Assembly: GCF_000153165.2 (NCBI RefSeq)
Contig: NC_014472.1
Span: 865,501-929,500 of the forward strand
Origin: Maribacter sp. HTCC2170
GTDB taxonomy: Bacteria; Bacteroidota; Bacteroidia; Flavobacteriales; Flavobacteriaceae
Length of the DNA stretch: 64,000 nt
Direction of reading: 5' to 3'
Shown here: positions 8,574 through 18,537 of the stretch, piece after piece
Numbering within the stretch: the stretch's first letter is position 1
Layout of the letters: each line of letters opens with the position of its first letter
Translations under genes and position numbers: made by a program
Notes under the pieces: model-generated
Seen by the model: the letters and a program-made list of their open reading frames with translations, nothing else
Database searches by the model: none
Told to the model about the DNA's origin: nothing

Positions 8574-9896
8574 ATGAATATCACGAAAGAGCAGATTGAC
8601 GATTTAAATGCAGTTGTAAAAGTTGCCATTACCAAAGATGACTATCAGGATAAGGTTGACAACATACTCAGCGATTATAGAAAGCAAGCCAATATTCCTG
8701 GTTTTAGGAAAGGGCATGTACCTATGGGGCTTATTAAAAAGCAATATGGCAAAGCAGTATTGGTAGATGAGGTGAACAAACTACTCCAGGACAACCTCAA
8801 TAAGTATTTAACAGAAGAAAAATTGGATGTTCTTGGAAATCCATTGCCTAAGCAACAGGATAATTTTGACTGGGACAATGACCAATTGGATTTTGAGTTT
8901 GAGCTTGGTTTAGCCCCAAGTTTCGAAGTTTCATTAAAAACCAAAAAATCACTTACCCATTACAAAATAGTTGCCGACAAAAAAATGGTTAATGATCAAG
9001 TATTGCGAATTCAGAAGCAATATGGAAAATTGGTCAGCAAAAAAGAAATAGGCAAAGATTTTGAAGTCTTAGGAACTTTCGCAAATGAAGCCGAGGAAAT
9101 TGAAAACAAAACTACTCTAGAGCTTGACCAAATTAAAAGCAAGAAAGCCTTGGATATTCTGTTGGGTAAAAAAGTTGGTGATATTGTATCATTAAAGACA
9201 AAAGGCCTTTTCAAAGAAGATTATTTGGTTTCAAGTGTTTTAGGTATTTCTCAGGAAAAAGCCAAAGACATTAATATCGAGGTTTCATTTAGTATTGAAG
9301 AAATCAATGATAGGGAACCTGCTAAACTTGACCAAGAGTTATTCGATAAGCTATTCGGTAAAGATACTGTTACTTCTGAAAAAGAATTGAAGGATCGCAT
9401 CAAGGAAGATTCTGAAAAACAATTTGAGCAGCAATCTGACCAGAAGCTTTTGAATGATATTACCGAATATTTCATTGAAAACACCAAATTCGAACTACCA
9501 TCTGAGTTTTTGACCAAATGGATACAAACCACGGGCGAAAAATCGTTGTCTGATGAACAGGCCAATGAGGAATATGAAAAATCAGAAAAAGGACTTCGTT
9601 ATCAATTGATCGAAGGTAAAATTATTAAGGACAACGATATTCAAATTCAATTTGATGAATTGAAAGAGTTCGCTAAAGGTTTCATTAAATCCCAAATGGC
9701 GCAATTTGGACAATTGAATCCGCAAGAAGAGGAATTGGAAAATATCGCAACAAGAGTTTTAGGCAACCAAGATGAAGTTAAAAGGCTATCTGAACAATTA
9801 ATGAGTCAAAAATTAATCAATCTTTACAAAGAAAAGGTCAACCTTAAGGCTAAAGAAGTAACCTACGAAAACTTTGTAAAAGAGGTTTACGGTTAA
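8574..9896 (+). CDS. tig: Trigger factor (ribosome-associated chaperone)
   Basis: A chaperone that binds the ribosome exit tunnel and protects nascent chains. 440 residues from the ATG at 8574 (MNITKEQIDDLN). The N-terminal ribosome-binding domain carries the signature GFRKGHVP near residue 42. The C-terminal helical chaperone arms span about residues 250-440 and are rich in Glu/Lys/Gln. The middle region, where other trigger factors carry an FKBP-type prolyl isomerase, is weakly conserved (about residues 140-230), as is common in Bacteroidota, so isomerase activity is doubtful. It is followed by a terminator and then clpP and clpX, the classical tig-clpP-clpX order, but with separate signals here. 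Confidence 0.95.
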   Translation: MNITKEQIDDLNAVVKVAITKDDYQDKVDNILSDYRKQANIPGFRKGHVPMGLIKKQYGKAVLVDEVNKLLQDNLNKYLTEEKLDVLGNPLPKQQDNFDWDNDQLDFEFELGLAPSFEVSLKTKKSLTHYKIVADKKMVNDQVLRIQKQYGKLVSKKEIGKDFEVLGTFANEAEEIENKTTLELDQIKSKKALDILLGKKVGDIVSLKTKGLFKEDYLVSSVLGISQEKAKDINIEVSFSIEEINDREPAKLDQELFDKLFGKDTVTSEKELKDRIKEDSEKQFEQQSDQKLLNDITEYFIENTKFELPSEFLTKWIQTTGEKSLSDEQANEEYEKSEKGLRYQLIEGKIIKDNDIQIQFDELKEFAKGFIKSQMAQFGQLNPQEEELENIATRVLGNQDEVKRLSEQLMSQKLINLYKEKVNLKAKEVTYENFVKEVYG

Positions 9897-9958
9897 CTAA
9901 ATGACAATTTAGCATTATCTTATGCTCAAAATGTCTCATTAAAAATAAGTATCTTTAC

Positions 9959-9991
9959 GGTGCCGAGGATTTTGTTTTCGGCACCTTTTTT
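9959..9991 (+). terminator. Terminator between tig and clpP
   Basis: An 8-base perfect stem GGTGCCGA (9959-9966) with TCGGCACC (9978-9985), 11-base loop, followed by TTTTTTTAT. The GTG that could extend clpP upstream (9960) lies inside the stem. Confidence 0.8.
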
Positions 9992-10016
9992 ATCTAAAAT
10001 ATTGAATACGAACCAC

Positions 10017-10697
10017 ATGGATTACGGAAAAGAATTCAAAAATTACGCAATTAACCATCAAGGAATAAATAGCATGTACTATGACAAAATCATGAGTAGC
10101 ATGTATCCAACAAATATGACTCCAAATATCATTGAGGAAAGGCAGTTAAACGCCATTGCAATGGATGTTTTCTCACGTTTGATGATGGATAGAATAATTT
10201 TCCTTGGAACTGGCATCAATGATCAAGTGGCAAATATTGTACAAGCACAGCTTCTGTTTTTAGAAAGTGCTGATGCCTCTAAAGACATCCAAATTTACAT
10301 CAACTCACCAGGTGGTAGTGTATATGCCGGGTTAGGAATTTATGATACCATGCAATTTATTAAACCTGATGTAGCAACCATTTGTACAGGAATGGCAGCT
10401 TCAATGGGTGCTGTTTTATTATGTGCTGGCGAAAAAGGTAAAAGAAGTGGTCTCACCCATTCAAGAGTAATGATTCACCAACCAATGGGAGGTGCACAAG
10501 GTCAGGCAAGTGATATTGAGATTACTGCGAGAGAAATTTTAAAATTAAAAGAAGAGCTTTATCAAATAATATCTAAACACTCAGGTCAAAAGCTGGATAA
10601 AGTTCATGAAGATAGTGATAGGGATTACTGGATGAAAGCTGATGAGGCCAAGAAATATGGTATGATCGATGAAATTCTGGTAAGGGACAAAGACTAA
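10017..10697 (+). CDS. clpP: ATP-dependent Clp protease proteolytic subunit
   Basis: The barrel-forming serine protease of ClpXP. 226 residues from the ATG at 10017 ([13 protein letters not shown]). The catalytic triad is intact with exact family spacing: Ser129 (in MAASMG), His154 (in MIHQPMGG) and Asp203. The SPGG loop (YINSPGGSV) is present. The N-terminal extension of about 35 residues before the folded core is usual in Bacteroidota and is probably a propeptide. A GTG start 57 bases upstream is rejected because it lies in the tig terminator. clpX follows 97 bases downstream. Confidence 0.96.
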   Translation: MDYGKEFKNYAINHQGINSMYYDKIMSSMYPTNMTPNIIEERQLNAIAMDVFSRLMMDRIIFLGTGINDQVANIVQAQLLFLESADASKDIQIYINSPGGSVYAGLGIYDTMQFIKPDVATICTGMAASMGAVLLCAGEKGKRSGLTHSRVMIHQPMGGAQGQASDIEITAREILKLKEELYQIISKHSGQKLDKVHEDSDRDYWMKADEAKKYGMIDEILVRDKD

Positions 10698-10794
10698 ATT
10701 CGACGAAATAGAGTGATTTATGGCATTTGTCACCCTTAGTAACAAACCAAAATGTAAATTCTATCGTTAGTATAGTTGATAGACAGGAAATAAT

Positions 10795-12030
10795 ATGGCA
10801 AAGGAAAATTTAGAATGTTCTTTTTGTGGACGAAAAAAACCAGAGACCAATCTTTTGATTGCTGGTTTAGACGCGCATATATGTGATCGCTGTATAGAGC
10901 AGGCGCATGGAATAGTTGCAGAAGAATCCAACCAGTCTAAGACCAATGACCTCTCTTCTGAGTTAGTGCTTAAAAAACCATTAGAGATTAAAGAATTCCT
11001 TGATACCTTCATTATTGGCCAAGAGCGAACTAAAAAGGTAATGTCTGTTGCCGTTTACAATCATTATAAAAGATTGCTACAACCCCATTCCAAGGAAGAT
11101 GATGTAGAAATCCAAAAAAGTAATATAATAATGGTCGGCCAGACCGGTACAGGTAAAACCCTAATGGCAAAGACCATTGCCAGAATGCTTAATGTGCCTC
11201 TTGCCATCGTTGATGCGACGGTACTTACTGAAGCTGGTTATGTAGGTGAAGATGTTGAAAGTATTCTCACGCGTTTGCTACAGGCTGCAGACTATAACCT
11301 CGAGAAAGCTGAGCGTGGCATTGTATTTATTGATGAGATAGATAAGATTGCCCGCAAAAGTGACAACCCTTCAATAACCAGAGATGTTTCTGGTGAAGGT
11401 GTACAACAAGGCCTCCTCAAATTGTTGGAAGGCACGGTCGTAAATGTTCCACCAAAAGGTGGGAGAAAACATCCGGACCAGAAATTCATAGAAGTAAATA
11501 CTGAAAATATTTTATTCGTTGCTGGTGGTGCCTTTGACGGAATTGAGCGCGCGATAACCAAACGCTTGAATATGCAAGCCGTAGGTTACAGTGCTTCAAA
11601 AGCGGATGAAAGTCTTGATGAGGATAATATTCTACAATACATAATCCCTAAAGATCTAAAAGAATTTGGGCTCATTCCTGAGATAATAGGAAGACTTCCT
11701 GTTTTGACTCATATGAATCCATTGGATGCAAAAACTTTGAGGGCCATACTTACCGAGCCCAAAAATGCCATTATCAAACAATATGAAAAATTATTCGCAA
11801 TGGATGGGATTTCATTTACAATTACTGACCAGGCATTGGACTATATTGTAAAAAAGGCAATTGAATATAAATTGGGAGCAAGAGGTTTACGCTCTTTATG
11901 CGAGGCCATTTTTACCGATGCCATGTTTGAAATGCCCAGTACTGGAGAAACAGAGTTCAAGGTGTCGAAACCTTATGCGGAGAACAAAATATCTCACGAG
12001 ACAATAAAAAAATTAAAGGCAGTATCTTAA
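10795..12030 (+). CDS. clpX: ClpX AAA+ unfoldase
   Basis: The unfoldase that feeds substrates to ClpP. 411 residues. The N-terminal zinc-binding domain has Cys8, Cys11, Cys30 and Cys33. Walker A GQTGTGKT lies at about residues 115-122, Walker B IVFIDEID follows, and the sensor-2 motif GARGLRS is near residue 365. The ClpP-docking tripeptide, IGF in E. coli ClpX, reads VGY at residues 263-265 by alignment of the flanking KR-L and GLIPE segments. Gene order clpP-clpX fits. Its stop is only 2 bases from the stop of the convergent hydrolase gene, with no clear terminator between. Confidence 0.97.
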   Translation: MAKENLECSFCGRKKPETNLLIAGLDAHICDRCIEQAHGIVAEESNQSKTNDLSSELVLKKPLEIKEFLDTFIIGQERTKKVMSVAVYNHYKRLLQPHSKEDDVEIQKSNIIMVGQTGTGKTLMAKTIARMLNVPLAIVDATVLTEAGYVGEDVESILTRLLQAADYNLEKAERGIVFIDEIDKIARKSDNPSITRDVSGEGVQQGLLKLLEGTVVNVPPKGGRKHPDQKFIEVNTENILFVAGGAFDGIERAITKRLNMQAVGYSASKADESLDEDNILQYIIPKDLKEFGLIPEIIGRLPVLTHMNPLDAKTLRAILTEPKNAIIKQYEKLFAMDGISFTITDQALDYIVKKAIEYKLGARGLRSLCEAIFTDAMFEMPSTGETEFKVSKPYAENKISHETIKKLKAVS

Positions 12031-12032
12031 TT

Positions 12033-12590
12033 CTAAACGGCTTTTTTTGTCAAATCCAATTTTGCTGTTACCATAGAAAGTAAATCAAGACAAACTTTTT
12101 TTATGATTTTCTCATCTGAATAAAGTTCATGTCCAAAACTTTTGATTACTTCTTTTTCTAACCCGATTTTCTTTGACAAATCATTTGAAGGCCTATTAGC
12201 ATCCAAATCACCATACAACAGTGTAGTGGGTACGTTTGGCTTTTTGCCCTCTAAACGAACTCGTGTTGCTGAGACATTATATAATGATTTCATTGGAAGA
12301 CCTTCTAAGTTTGCCTTCCAAGCAATAGTACCACCTGTGCTAAAAGCCAAATAGTGGCAAGCCTCTTTTTCTTTTTTCATCAAATGTGTAACAGCGGTAT
12401 CTATGCCACCATTTACAAAAGCCTCATGTATATTTTTCTCAGAATTAACATCTAAATCTATATTCGCCAGTTGCTGACTATCATAATAAGTTATGTCAAA
12501 GTACTGTTGAAGGTAGCCAAGATAGGAAGTTATCCAAAGACCTTTCTTCGCGCCCCACATGTCCGATAATATAACAAGTTTTTCAGCCAT
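12033..12590 (-). CDS. Small alpha/beta-hydrolase-like protein
   Basis: 185 residues, no signal peptide. It begins with strand-like KLVILSDMWG. A Ser in the turn AFSTGGT (near residue 83), an Asp in YGDLDANRP and a His in SFGHELY are placed like the Ser-Asp-His triad of a compact alpha/beta hydrolase. The elbow lacks the usual first Gly (FSTGG, not GxSxG). Function unknown. It lies downstream of the GH3 gene on the same strand (72 bases apart) and may be co-transcribed with it; its 3' end nearly touches clpX. Confidence 0.6.
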   Translation of the reverse strand: MAEKLVILSDMWGAKKGLWITSYLGYLQQYFDITYYDSQQLANIDLDVNSEKNIHEAFVNGGIDTAVTHLMKKEKEACHYLAFSTGGTIAWKANLEGLPMKSLYNVSATRVRLEGKKPNVPTTLLYGDLDANRPSNDLSKKIGLEKEVIKSFGHELYSDEKIIKKVCLDLLSMVTAKLDLTKKAV

Positions 12591-12662
12591 GATGTCAAGA
12601 TGTTTTAGTTCTTAGGTTAGTTTGCAAGCACAAATTCACCATTTAACTACAAATCCCATCAT

Positions 12663-14177
12663 TTATTTGTTTATCTGGAGCAATTCATCGACATAGTCCC
12701 TTTTATTAGATAATCTGGGGATTTTATGCTGGCCACCTAATTTATCTTTTGATTTTAGCCAATCATAAAATAAGTTTTCCCTAGCCAAGTGTACCTTTGG
12801 CATTTTCAAGGTTATGTTGTTGTAGCGTTTGGCCTCATAATCAGAATTGAGCGACTTTAAGGCATTGTCCAGAAACTCTGTAAAATAATCCAAATCATTG
12901 GGAGCTTTCCTGAATTCTATGATCCATTCATGCGCCCCTTTTTCGTTTCCAGACATAAATACTGGTGCAACCGTATAATCTTTTATTTCGGCCTCGGTTT
13001 TTTTACAAATTAATCTAAGAGCTTCTTCAGCATTTTCAATAATCAACTCCTCACCAAATACATTTATATGGTGCTTGGTCCTGCCGGTAACCCTTATTCT
13101 ATATGGGTTTTTAGATGTAAACCTAATGGTATCACCTATTTTGTAACGCCAAAGACCCGCATTGGTCGTAATAATAATGGCGTAATTCTTCCCAATCTCA
13201 ACCTGCCATAAGGGTATGGCCATTTCTTCGGCTGTACCATAAGAATCCATAGGAATGAACTCATAGAAAATGCCATAATCCAGCATTAACAACAAATCAT
13301 CGGCATTATTCCTGTCTTGAATGGCAAAAAAACCTTCTGAAGCATTATAGATTTCATAATACTTAAAACTCTTCCTCGGTAACAGATTTTGGTACTGCTC
13401 TTTATATGGAATAAAACTTACTCCTCCATGAAAATACACCTCTAGATTTTCCCAAACCTGAAAAAGATGGTCTTTACCAGTTTCCTGTAATACATTGTTT
13501 AACAGAACAAGCATCCAAGATGGTACCCCTGCCAAGCTGGTCACATTCTCCTTAGTACTTTCCTGTACAATTGCTTTAAGCTTACTCTCCCATTCACTCA
13601 TTAGAGATACCTTATTACTAGGTGTACTACTAAATTCTGCCCATAAAGGCATATTATCAATTAAAATGGCAGATAGGTCTCCAAAAAAAGAACCGTTATC
13701 CTGGTAGAGTTCCTTACTCCCGCCAAGTCTAAGACTTCTACCTGTAAAAAGCTGTGAATTTTCATTATTGTTTAAGTATAAACATAATAAATCCTTACCT
13801 GATTTATAATGGCAATCTTCCAAGGCTTCAGAACTTACTGGTATAAATTTGCTTTTCGCATTGGTGGTGCCACTACTCTTAGCAAACCATTTGATTGAAG
13901 TAGGCCAAAAAATATTCTGTTCTCCTTTTCTAGTACGCTCTATCAAAGGCTCTATCTCCTCATAGGAAGTAATCGGAACCCTTTCCCTAAAAGTATCATA
14001 GTTTGAAATTGACTCAAAACCGTATTTTTTTCCAATTTCTGTATCCTCGGCTATTTCCAACAATTGATGCAATACCTCTTCCTGTACTTCCTCTGGGTAT
14101 TTTAAAAAAAGCTCTATTTGATGATAGCGTTTTTTAAGCAACCAAGATGCAATAGAATTAAATAATGGTATTGGCAT
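12663..14177 (-). CDS. GH3 auxin-responsive-promoter family acyl-adenylating enzyme
   Basis: The GH3 fold of the ANL superfamily; plant members conjugate jasmonate or auxin to amino acids, and bacterial members are of unknown substrate. 504 residues from the ATG at 14175-14177 (MPIPLFNSIASW). In-frame ATGs at 14195 and 14222 would add 6 or 15 residues. Motifs: SSGTTNAKSKFIPV (ATP-binding P-loop-like) near residue 110, YNASEGFFAIQD in the middle, a hinge/adenylate region LWRYKIGDTIRF, and VTGRTKHHINVFGEEL near residue 370. Length is normal for the bacterial family. It probably forms an acyl-adenylate and transfers it to an amine or thiol; the acid is unknown. DUF2797 diverges from its 5' side. 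Confidence 0.9.
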   Translation of the reverse strand: MPIPLFNSIASWLLKKRYHQIELFLKYPEEVQEEVLHQLLEIAEDTEIGKKYGFESISNYDTFRERVPITSYEEIEPLIERTRKGEQNIFWPTSIKWFAKSSGTTNAKSKFIPVSSEALEDCHYKSGKDLLCLYLNNNENSQLFTGRSLRLGGSKELYQDNGSFFGDLSAILIDNMPLWAEFSSTPSNKVSLMSEWESKLKAIVQESTKENVTSLAGVPSWMLVLLNNVLQETGKDHLFQVWENLEVYFHGGVSFIPYKEQYQNLLPRKSFKYYEIYNASEGFFAIQDRNNADDLLLMLDYGIFYEFIPMDSYGTAEEMAIPLWQVEIGKNYAIIITTNAGLWRYKIGDTIRFTSKNPYRIRVTGRTKHHINVFGEELIIENAEEALRLICKKTEAEIKDYTVAPVFMSGNEKGAHEWIIEFRKAPNDLDYFTEFLDNALKSLNSDYEAKRYNNITLKMPKVHLARENLFYDWLKSKDKLGGQHKIPRLSNKRDYVDELLQINK

Positions 14178-14255
14178 TTTAGGTATCTTTAGCATGCTAA
14201 AAATAACTTTTATAGTTATCATTTTCAAATAGATTATCCGATAAGAATTTCTTAT

Positions 14256-15050
14256 ATGCAATACGAAGGAGTATTAAGAAAGATGCAAACTGAAATAGGG
14301 AAACCCATTCAGTACTATATGCTTTTTGAAAACAATTTTTTAAATGTAAACCAAGTCCTTGGTAAGCAGTTACAAATGGATTTTATAAAATTCCAATGCT
14401 TGAACTGCGGCGAAAATAGGCCAATCTTTAGACAAGGGTTTTGCAAAACCTGTTTTTATGAAACACCTTCTGCCGGTGATTGGATAATGCGTCCAGAATT
14501 GAGTACTGCCCATTTAGGGAAGAAAGATCGTGATTTAGAATATGAAAAAAAGGTGCAGTTACAACCTCATATAGTTTACCTGGCGAATTCAAGTAATATA
14601 AAGGTCGGAGTAACCCGTAAGACCCAAGTGCCAACAAGATGGATAGACCAAGGAGCTCATGAGGCCATAGAAATAGTTGAAGTCCCGAATAGGTATTTAG
14701 CTGGTATTACAGAAGTTGCCTTAAAAGACCATGTAGGTGATAAGACCAATTGGCGCAAAATGTTAACCAATAATGTAAAAGACGAAGATTTGGTCGAATG
14801 GCGCAATAAACTTAAAAAGTATATCCCTGCTGAGGCCCAAGAGTATTTTATAGATAGTAATAAAGAAACCCAAATCGATTTTCCCGTTCTGAGATATCCA
14901 GAAAAGGTAAAAAGTCTTAATATCTATAAAGCACAAGAATATAAGGGTGTATTAAAAGGTATAAAAGGGCAGTATCTTATTTTTGAAGACAATACGGTTT
15001 TTAATGTTCGTGGTAATGAAGGGTTTTATATTTCGTTAGGTATTAGTTGA
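14256..15050 (+). CDS. DUF2797 zinc-ribbon protein
   Basis: 264 residues, cytosolic. A zinc-ribbon-like set Cys48, Cys51, Cys63 and Cys66 (CLNCG...GFCKTC) is followed by a segment (YLANSSNIKVGVTRKTQVPTRW) like the GIY-YIG-related region of DUF2797, and a conserved NWRKML. The C-terminal 50 residues are beta-rich. Function of the family is unknown; the fold suggests nucleic-acid binding or cleavage. The stop overlaps the stop of the convergent AsmA-like gene by 8 bases. Confidence 0.85.
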   Translation: MQYEGVLRKMQTEIGKPIQYYMLFENNFLNVNQVLGKQLQMDFIKFQCLNCGENRPIFRQGFCKTCFYETPSAGDWIMRPELSTAHLGKKDRDLEYEKKVQLQPHIVYLANSSNIKVGVTRKTQVPTRWIDQGAHEAIEIVEVPNRYLAGITEVALKDHVGDKTNWRKMLTNNVKDEDLVEWRNKLKKYIPAEAQEYFIDSNKETQIDFPVLRYPEKVKSLNIYKAQEYKGVLKGIKGQYLIFEDNTVFNVRGNEGFYISLGIS

Positions 15051-17772
15051 CCGTATCTTTTTCTTTTGAAACCTTAACGGTATCTTTTTTCTTTTTACCG
15101 CCCAAAAGGCCACCTAAAATATTCTTTGCTGCTTCCTTTACCTGATTATTTTGGGTTTCTGGCAAGGTGTCCTTTTGTTTTGCATTTGAATCATTCTTCT
15201 GTTCCGACCCACCTAAAATTCCTCCCAAAACATCACTTACAACGTCTTTTGTTTGGTTCTCCTGAGATGTTGAATCTTTTTCGGTTGAATTGCCCGATAG
15301 GATATCTCCTATTAGTTCACCGGCCTTATCCTTTCCTTTATTGATTATCTTTTGCTTTTGAATGTCAATCAATTTTGAGGTCAAGTTTTTAACTCCTAAT
15401 GTTAAATCCGTAGTGACCTCTGGGCTCGTATAATTCCCCCCAATATTGGCTATAACGGGGATTGTGAGGTCATCAAGTTCTTTTTCTCCAATTTTTTCAA
15501 TAAGACCATTTACCTCTGCTCCCAAATATTTTGCAGGAACATCTAATGTTGCCTTATAATTCAATTTTTTATCGAAAGTGTGACTTCCATTTACATTGAT
15601 TGAAATATCTTCATAGGCAATCGTAAAGGGTTTAACTTTTACGGCACCATCTTCAAAAGACAATGCTGTTTTCAATCCTTTTAAATCAAGTTTATTTAGA
15701 TTAATAAAATTGAGCTTATCGCCAATCGCTGAAAGTACCTTAGATTGGCTTGTGTTTATTTCTGGAGACAATAATTCTGCCAATACTTTACCTGTAATGG
15801 TTTTTAGGTCAGGCGTAAAGTCATCTTTTAGGCTTCCCGATAATTCAATGTCTGAATTCATCCTTCCCTGTAAAGCACTTGCCACAGGCGCCAAGAACTT
15901 GAACAACTCCAATGATTTGAAACTTTCGCCGATTCCCAATTGATCCATGTTCAATTTCATTCTAAAATTCGGAAGCTGATTTTTGGTAGAAACCTCACCA
16001 TCAAAAGACACATTGCCATTAAAAAGTGAAGAAGTCACATCAGTCAGAACGGCCTTTTCATCAACAATTCTAAGATTGCCCCTTACATTTTTCAAGTTGA
16101 GATTGTCATAGATCACCGTACCAGCGGTTGCACTAATATTACAATCTAAAAACGATGGTATCTTCAATTGCCCTTCAGTAGTAGGGACTTCATTCGAATC
16201 GACAGCTTCTTCTTCATTCATAAAATCATTCACATCAAAAGTGCTCGATTTTAAATTGAAATCACCTTCAATTTTTTCTTCATTGAACATAAAGCCCAAC
16301 AGATTATCAATTGTACCTGTTGCATTGAAATCGCTCTGTCCAGTAATCACTTGTAGTTGATTAAGAGTCACTGTTGAAGGGTTGAAAGTCATTTCAGCGG
16401 TCTCGATTTTCACCGGATTGCGAATTTCTGAGGATTTGTATTCAAAATCACTCAGCAATAATTTACCTGATGTTTTCGTATTTTCATAGTGCTCATTCTC
16501 TACGGAAGCCATATCAAAGGCCGTTGATATATCTGCTTTCATTCTTCCCGATAACTTCATATCATCAGATAAAGGATACGCTTTGGATAGTTTAGTTAAG
16601 TTCAAAACACCATTCAAATGGGCATTTACTTTCGTATTGCCCAAAAAATCAGTGATTTTAGAGGATAAATTGAATCGGTCCTCATCTATAATAAATGAGG
16701 CCTTGTTTATTTCAACATAAGTATCCTCAACTATTCCCGTAGAATTATGAAGAGCCATATTTATATTAATATTTTGTACGGTTTTAGGCAAATCTGGATA
16801 CTTAAAAGATGCATTTTCTGATTGTATATCAATCTTGAATTTAGGAATATGTTCCTCATCAACAATGCCTTTGAACTCACCTTTCACCAAACACTCTCCT
16901 GTAGTTTTTACATTTTTAATATCCTTGGAATATGCTTGGGGAATTAAAGCAAGGAAATTCTTAAAGTCTGAAGATGGAGTGTTAAAACTTATATCTACCT
17001 CTTGATTCTCCTCGTTCACTTTCACATACCCATCAAACACCAAAGGCAATTGATTTATCATCGCTTCGTTTTTCAGAAAAGTATATTTATCCGCTGCCAA
17101 GTCAACACCAACAAGGGCATCCAGCTTTACTTTATTTCTATTAAGATAATTGGTGCTATCCAATTCAAAAGTGACCAAAGCTTCGGTTTTAGTATCTAAT
17201 TCTGAAGTAACAGCAGAAAGGTCTCCCGAACCTCTGTGCATAATATCAGAAACTACTAAATACACTTTGGCTGCTTTATCATCATAAATAACTTCTGAAT
17301 TTGTTATTTCATAAGATTGTAAATTCAATGTAAATCCTTCTGAAGATTCCAATTCTTCATTGCCATCCTCATTAGCTATCTCATAATTGGCGATTTCCTC
17401 TTCATTGACGTTCACGCTAATTTTGGCCTTATCAACAATTAGGTTTTTGATACCAATGGGCTCTCCTTCACCTTTGAACAACTCGCCAATTCCCATTCTT
17501 AAATCAACTCGACCAGCAGCAAAGAGGGTGTCACCTTCAAAAGGGGCTTTGTTGATCACTGTCACATCCTTTAATTCAACCTTCGCATTTGGAAAACTCT
17601 TAATTAAGCTTAGGTTCGCCTCCGAAAAATCGAAGGCCGCATTTACGTTGTTGTTTACATTTTTCTTAAGGATATCACCAATTTTGGCCTCCAAAACAAA
17701 CGGTGCTGCTACTACCAATACAACAAAAATCAATAATACAACCCCTATTATTTTTAGAATTTTCTTCTTCAT
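15043..17772 (-). CDS. AsmA/TamB-like envelope protein
   Basis: 909 residues. A single N-terminal membrane anchor (IIGVVLLIFVVLVVAAPFVL, about residues 8-27) is followed by a long repetitive beta-strand body (about 28-810), typical of AsmA-like lipid-bridge proteins that span the periplasm. The AsmA start pattern (anchor, then SLIKSFPNAKVELKDVTV) is clear. The last 90 residues are low-complexity, with three short hydrophobic LGG-type motifs separated by Asp/Lys/Thr/Gln linkers. It probably has a role in outer-membrane lipid homeostasis. Downstream of the YhhQ-like gene by 51 bases; convergent overlap with DUF2797. Confidence 0.85.
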   Translation of the reverse strand: MKKKILKIIGVVLLIFVVLVVAAPFVLEAKIGDILKKNVNNNVNAAFDFSEANLSLIKSFPNAKVELKDVTVINKAPFEGDTLFAAGRVDLRMGIGELFKGEGEPIGIKNLIVDKAKISVNVNEEEIANYEIANEDGNEELESSEGFTLNLQSYEITNSEVIYDDKAAKVYLVVSDIMHRGSGDLSAVTSELDTKTEALVTFELDSTNYLNRNKVKLDALVGVDLAADKYTFLKNEAMINQLPLVFDGYVKVNEENQEVDISFNTPSSDFKNFLALIPQAYSKDIKNVKTTGECLVKGEFKGIVDEEHIPKFKIDIQSENASFKYPDLPKTVQNININMALHNSTGIVEDTYVEINKASFIIDEDRFNLSSKITDFLGNTKVNAHLNGVLNLTKLSKAYPLSDDMKLSGRMKADISTAFDMASVENEHYENTKTSGKLLLSDFEYKSSEIRNPVKIETAEMTFNPSTVTLNQLQVITGQSDFNATGTIDNLLGFMFNEEKIEGDFNLKSSTFDVNDFMNEEEAVDSNEVPTTEGQLKIPSFLDCNISATAGTVIYDNLNLKNVRGNLRIVDEKAVLTDVTSSLFNGNVSFDGEVSTKNQLPNFRMKLNMDQLGIGESFKSLELFKFLAPVASALQGRMNSDIELSGSLKDDFTPDLKTITGKVLAELLSPEINTSQSKVLSAIGDKLNFINLNKLDLKGLKTALSFEDGAVKVKPFTIAYEDISINVNGSHTFDKKLNYKATLDVPAKYLGAEVNGLIEKIGEKELDDLTIPVIANIGGNYTSPEVTTDLTLGVKNLTSKLIDIQKQKIINKGKDKAGELIGDILSGNSTEKDSTSQENQTKDVVSDVLGGILGGSEQKNDSNAKQKDTLPETQNNQVKEAAKNILGGLLGGKKKKDTVKVSKEKDTVN

Positions 17773-17823
17773 AGGATAACAATAGTTTATCTAGGATTAT
17801 AACTCTAGGAAAGTTGGAATATT

Positions 17824-18534
17824 TTATGCTTCTAGGTTTATTTCTTCCCCTATTTTCAGTCCAAAGCGCTTTCTAAGAATATATACGAAAAAATAAAGAA
17901 AAGGGGTGTCGAGAAATGCAATTAGAACCTTGAACATGAAACCACTGATCACTAAGCCATAAAACATACTCCACGGTAATACTTTAAAAAGGCAAAGAAG
18001 ACTAACGACCGTAAACGTATCTATGAATTGGGACAAAAAGGTTGAAAAATTATTACGCAACCAAAGGTGTTTACCATCTGTCAACTTTTTCCAAAAATGA
18101 TAAATGGCAATATCTACGTATTGAGCGAATAGGTAAGCCAACATTGAGGCCAATACAGCTATAGGTGACAGCGCAAAAACCTTACTAAACAACTCGTCGT
18201 TTACAGGTGAATTTTCTATTGCCGGGGAAAAATCGGCCAATAGCACTATTCCCATTGAAAAAAAAGAAGCGAAAATACCCGCGGTCACTATTTGGTTGGC
18301 CTTCTTTTTTCCAAAAATCTCTGAAATTAAATCGGTAATCAAAAAAGTAATGGGGTATGGCAAAATACCTACTGACACTTCAAAAAGAGGCGCACCAAAA
18401 ATCTGGATATCACCAAAAGGATTCCAATAAAAGAATTTTTGAAAGATCAAATTAGATACAACCAACGAGGTTATGAACATTGCCCCCAGATAAAGATAAA
18501 TCTTATAAGCAAGTTTTTTATCTCTCTGGTTCAT
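17824..18534 (-). CDS. Queuosine precursor transporter (YhhQ/VUT family)
   Basis: 236 residues with about six membrane helices. Family patterns: SNLIFQKFF near the start, PYPITFLITDLISEIFGKKKA (about 70-90; the conserved Asp/Glu region), and a C-terminal block RNNFSTFLSQFIDTFTV. YhhQ imports preQ0/preQ1 for queuosine in tRNA; YhhQ is itself the E. coli protein shown to do this. The start codon lies 3 bases from the sppA stop, so it is in an operon with sppA. Confidence 0.9.
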   Translation of the reverse strand: MNQRDKKLAYKIYLYLGAMFITSLVVSNLIFQKFFYWNPFGDIQIFGAPLFEVSVGILPYPITFLITDLISEIFGKKKANQIVTAGIFASFFSMGIVLLADFSPAIENSPVNDELFSKVFALSPIAVLASMLAYLFAQYVDIAIYHFWKKLTDGKHLWLRNNFSTFLSQFIDTFTVVSLLCLFKVLPWSMFYGLVISGFMFKVLIAFLDTPFLYFFVYILRKRFGLKIGEEINLEA

Positions 18535-18537
18535 AGC

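Noticed and set aside
9960-10016. N-terminal extension of clpP from a GTG at 9960
   Set aside because: The GTG lies in the stem of the tig terminator; the ATG at 10017 gives the family start.
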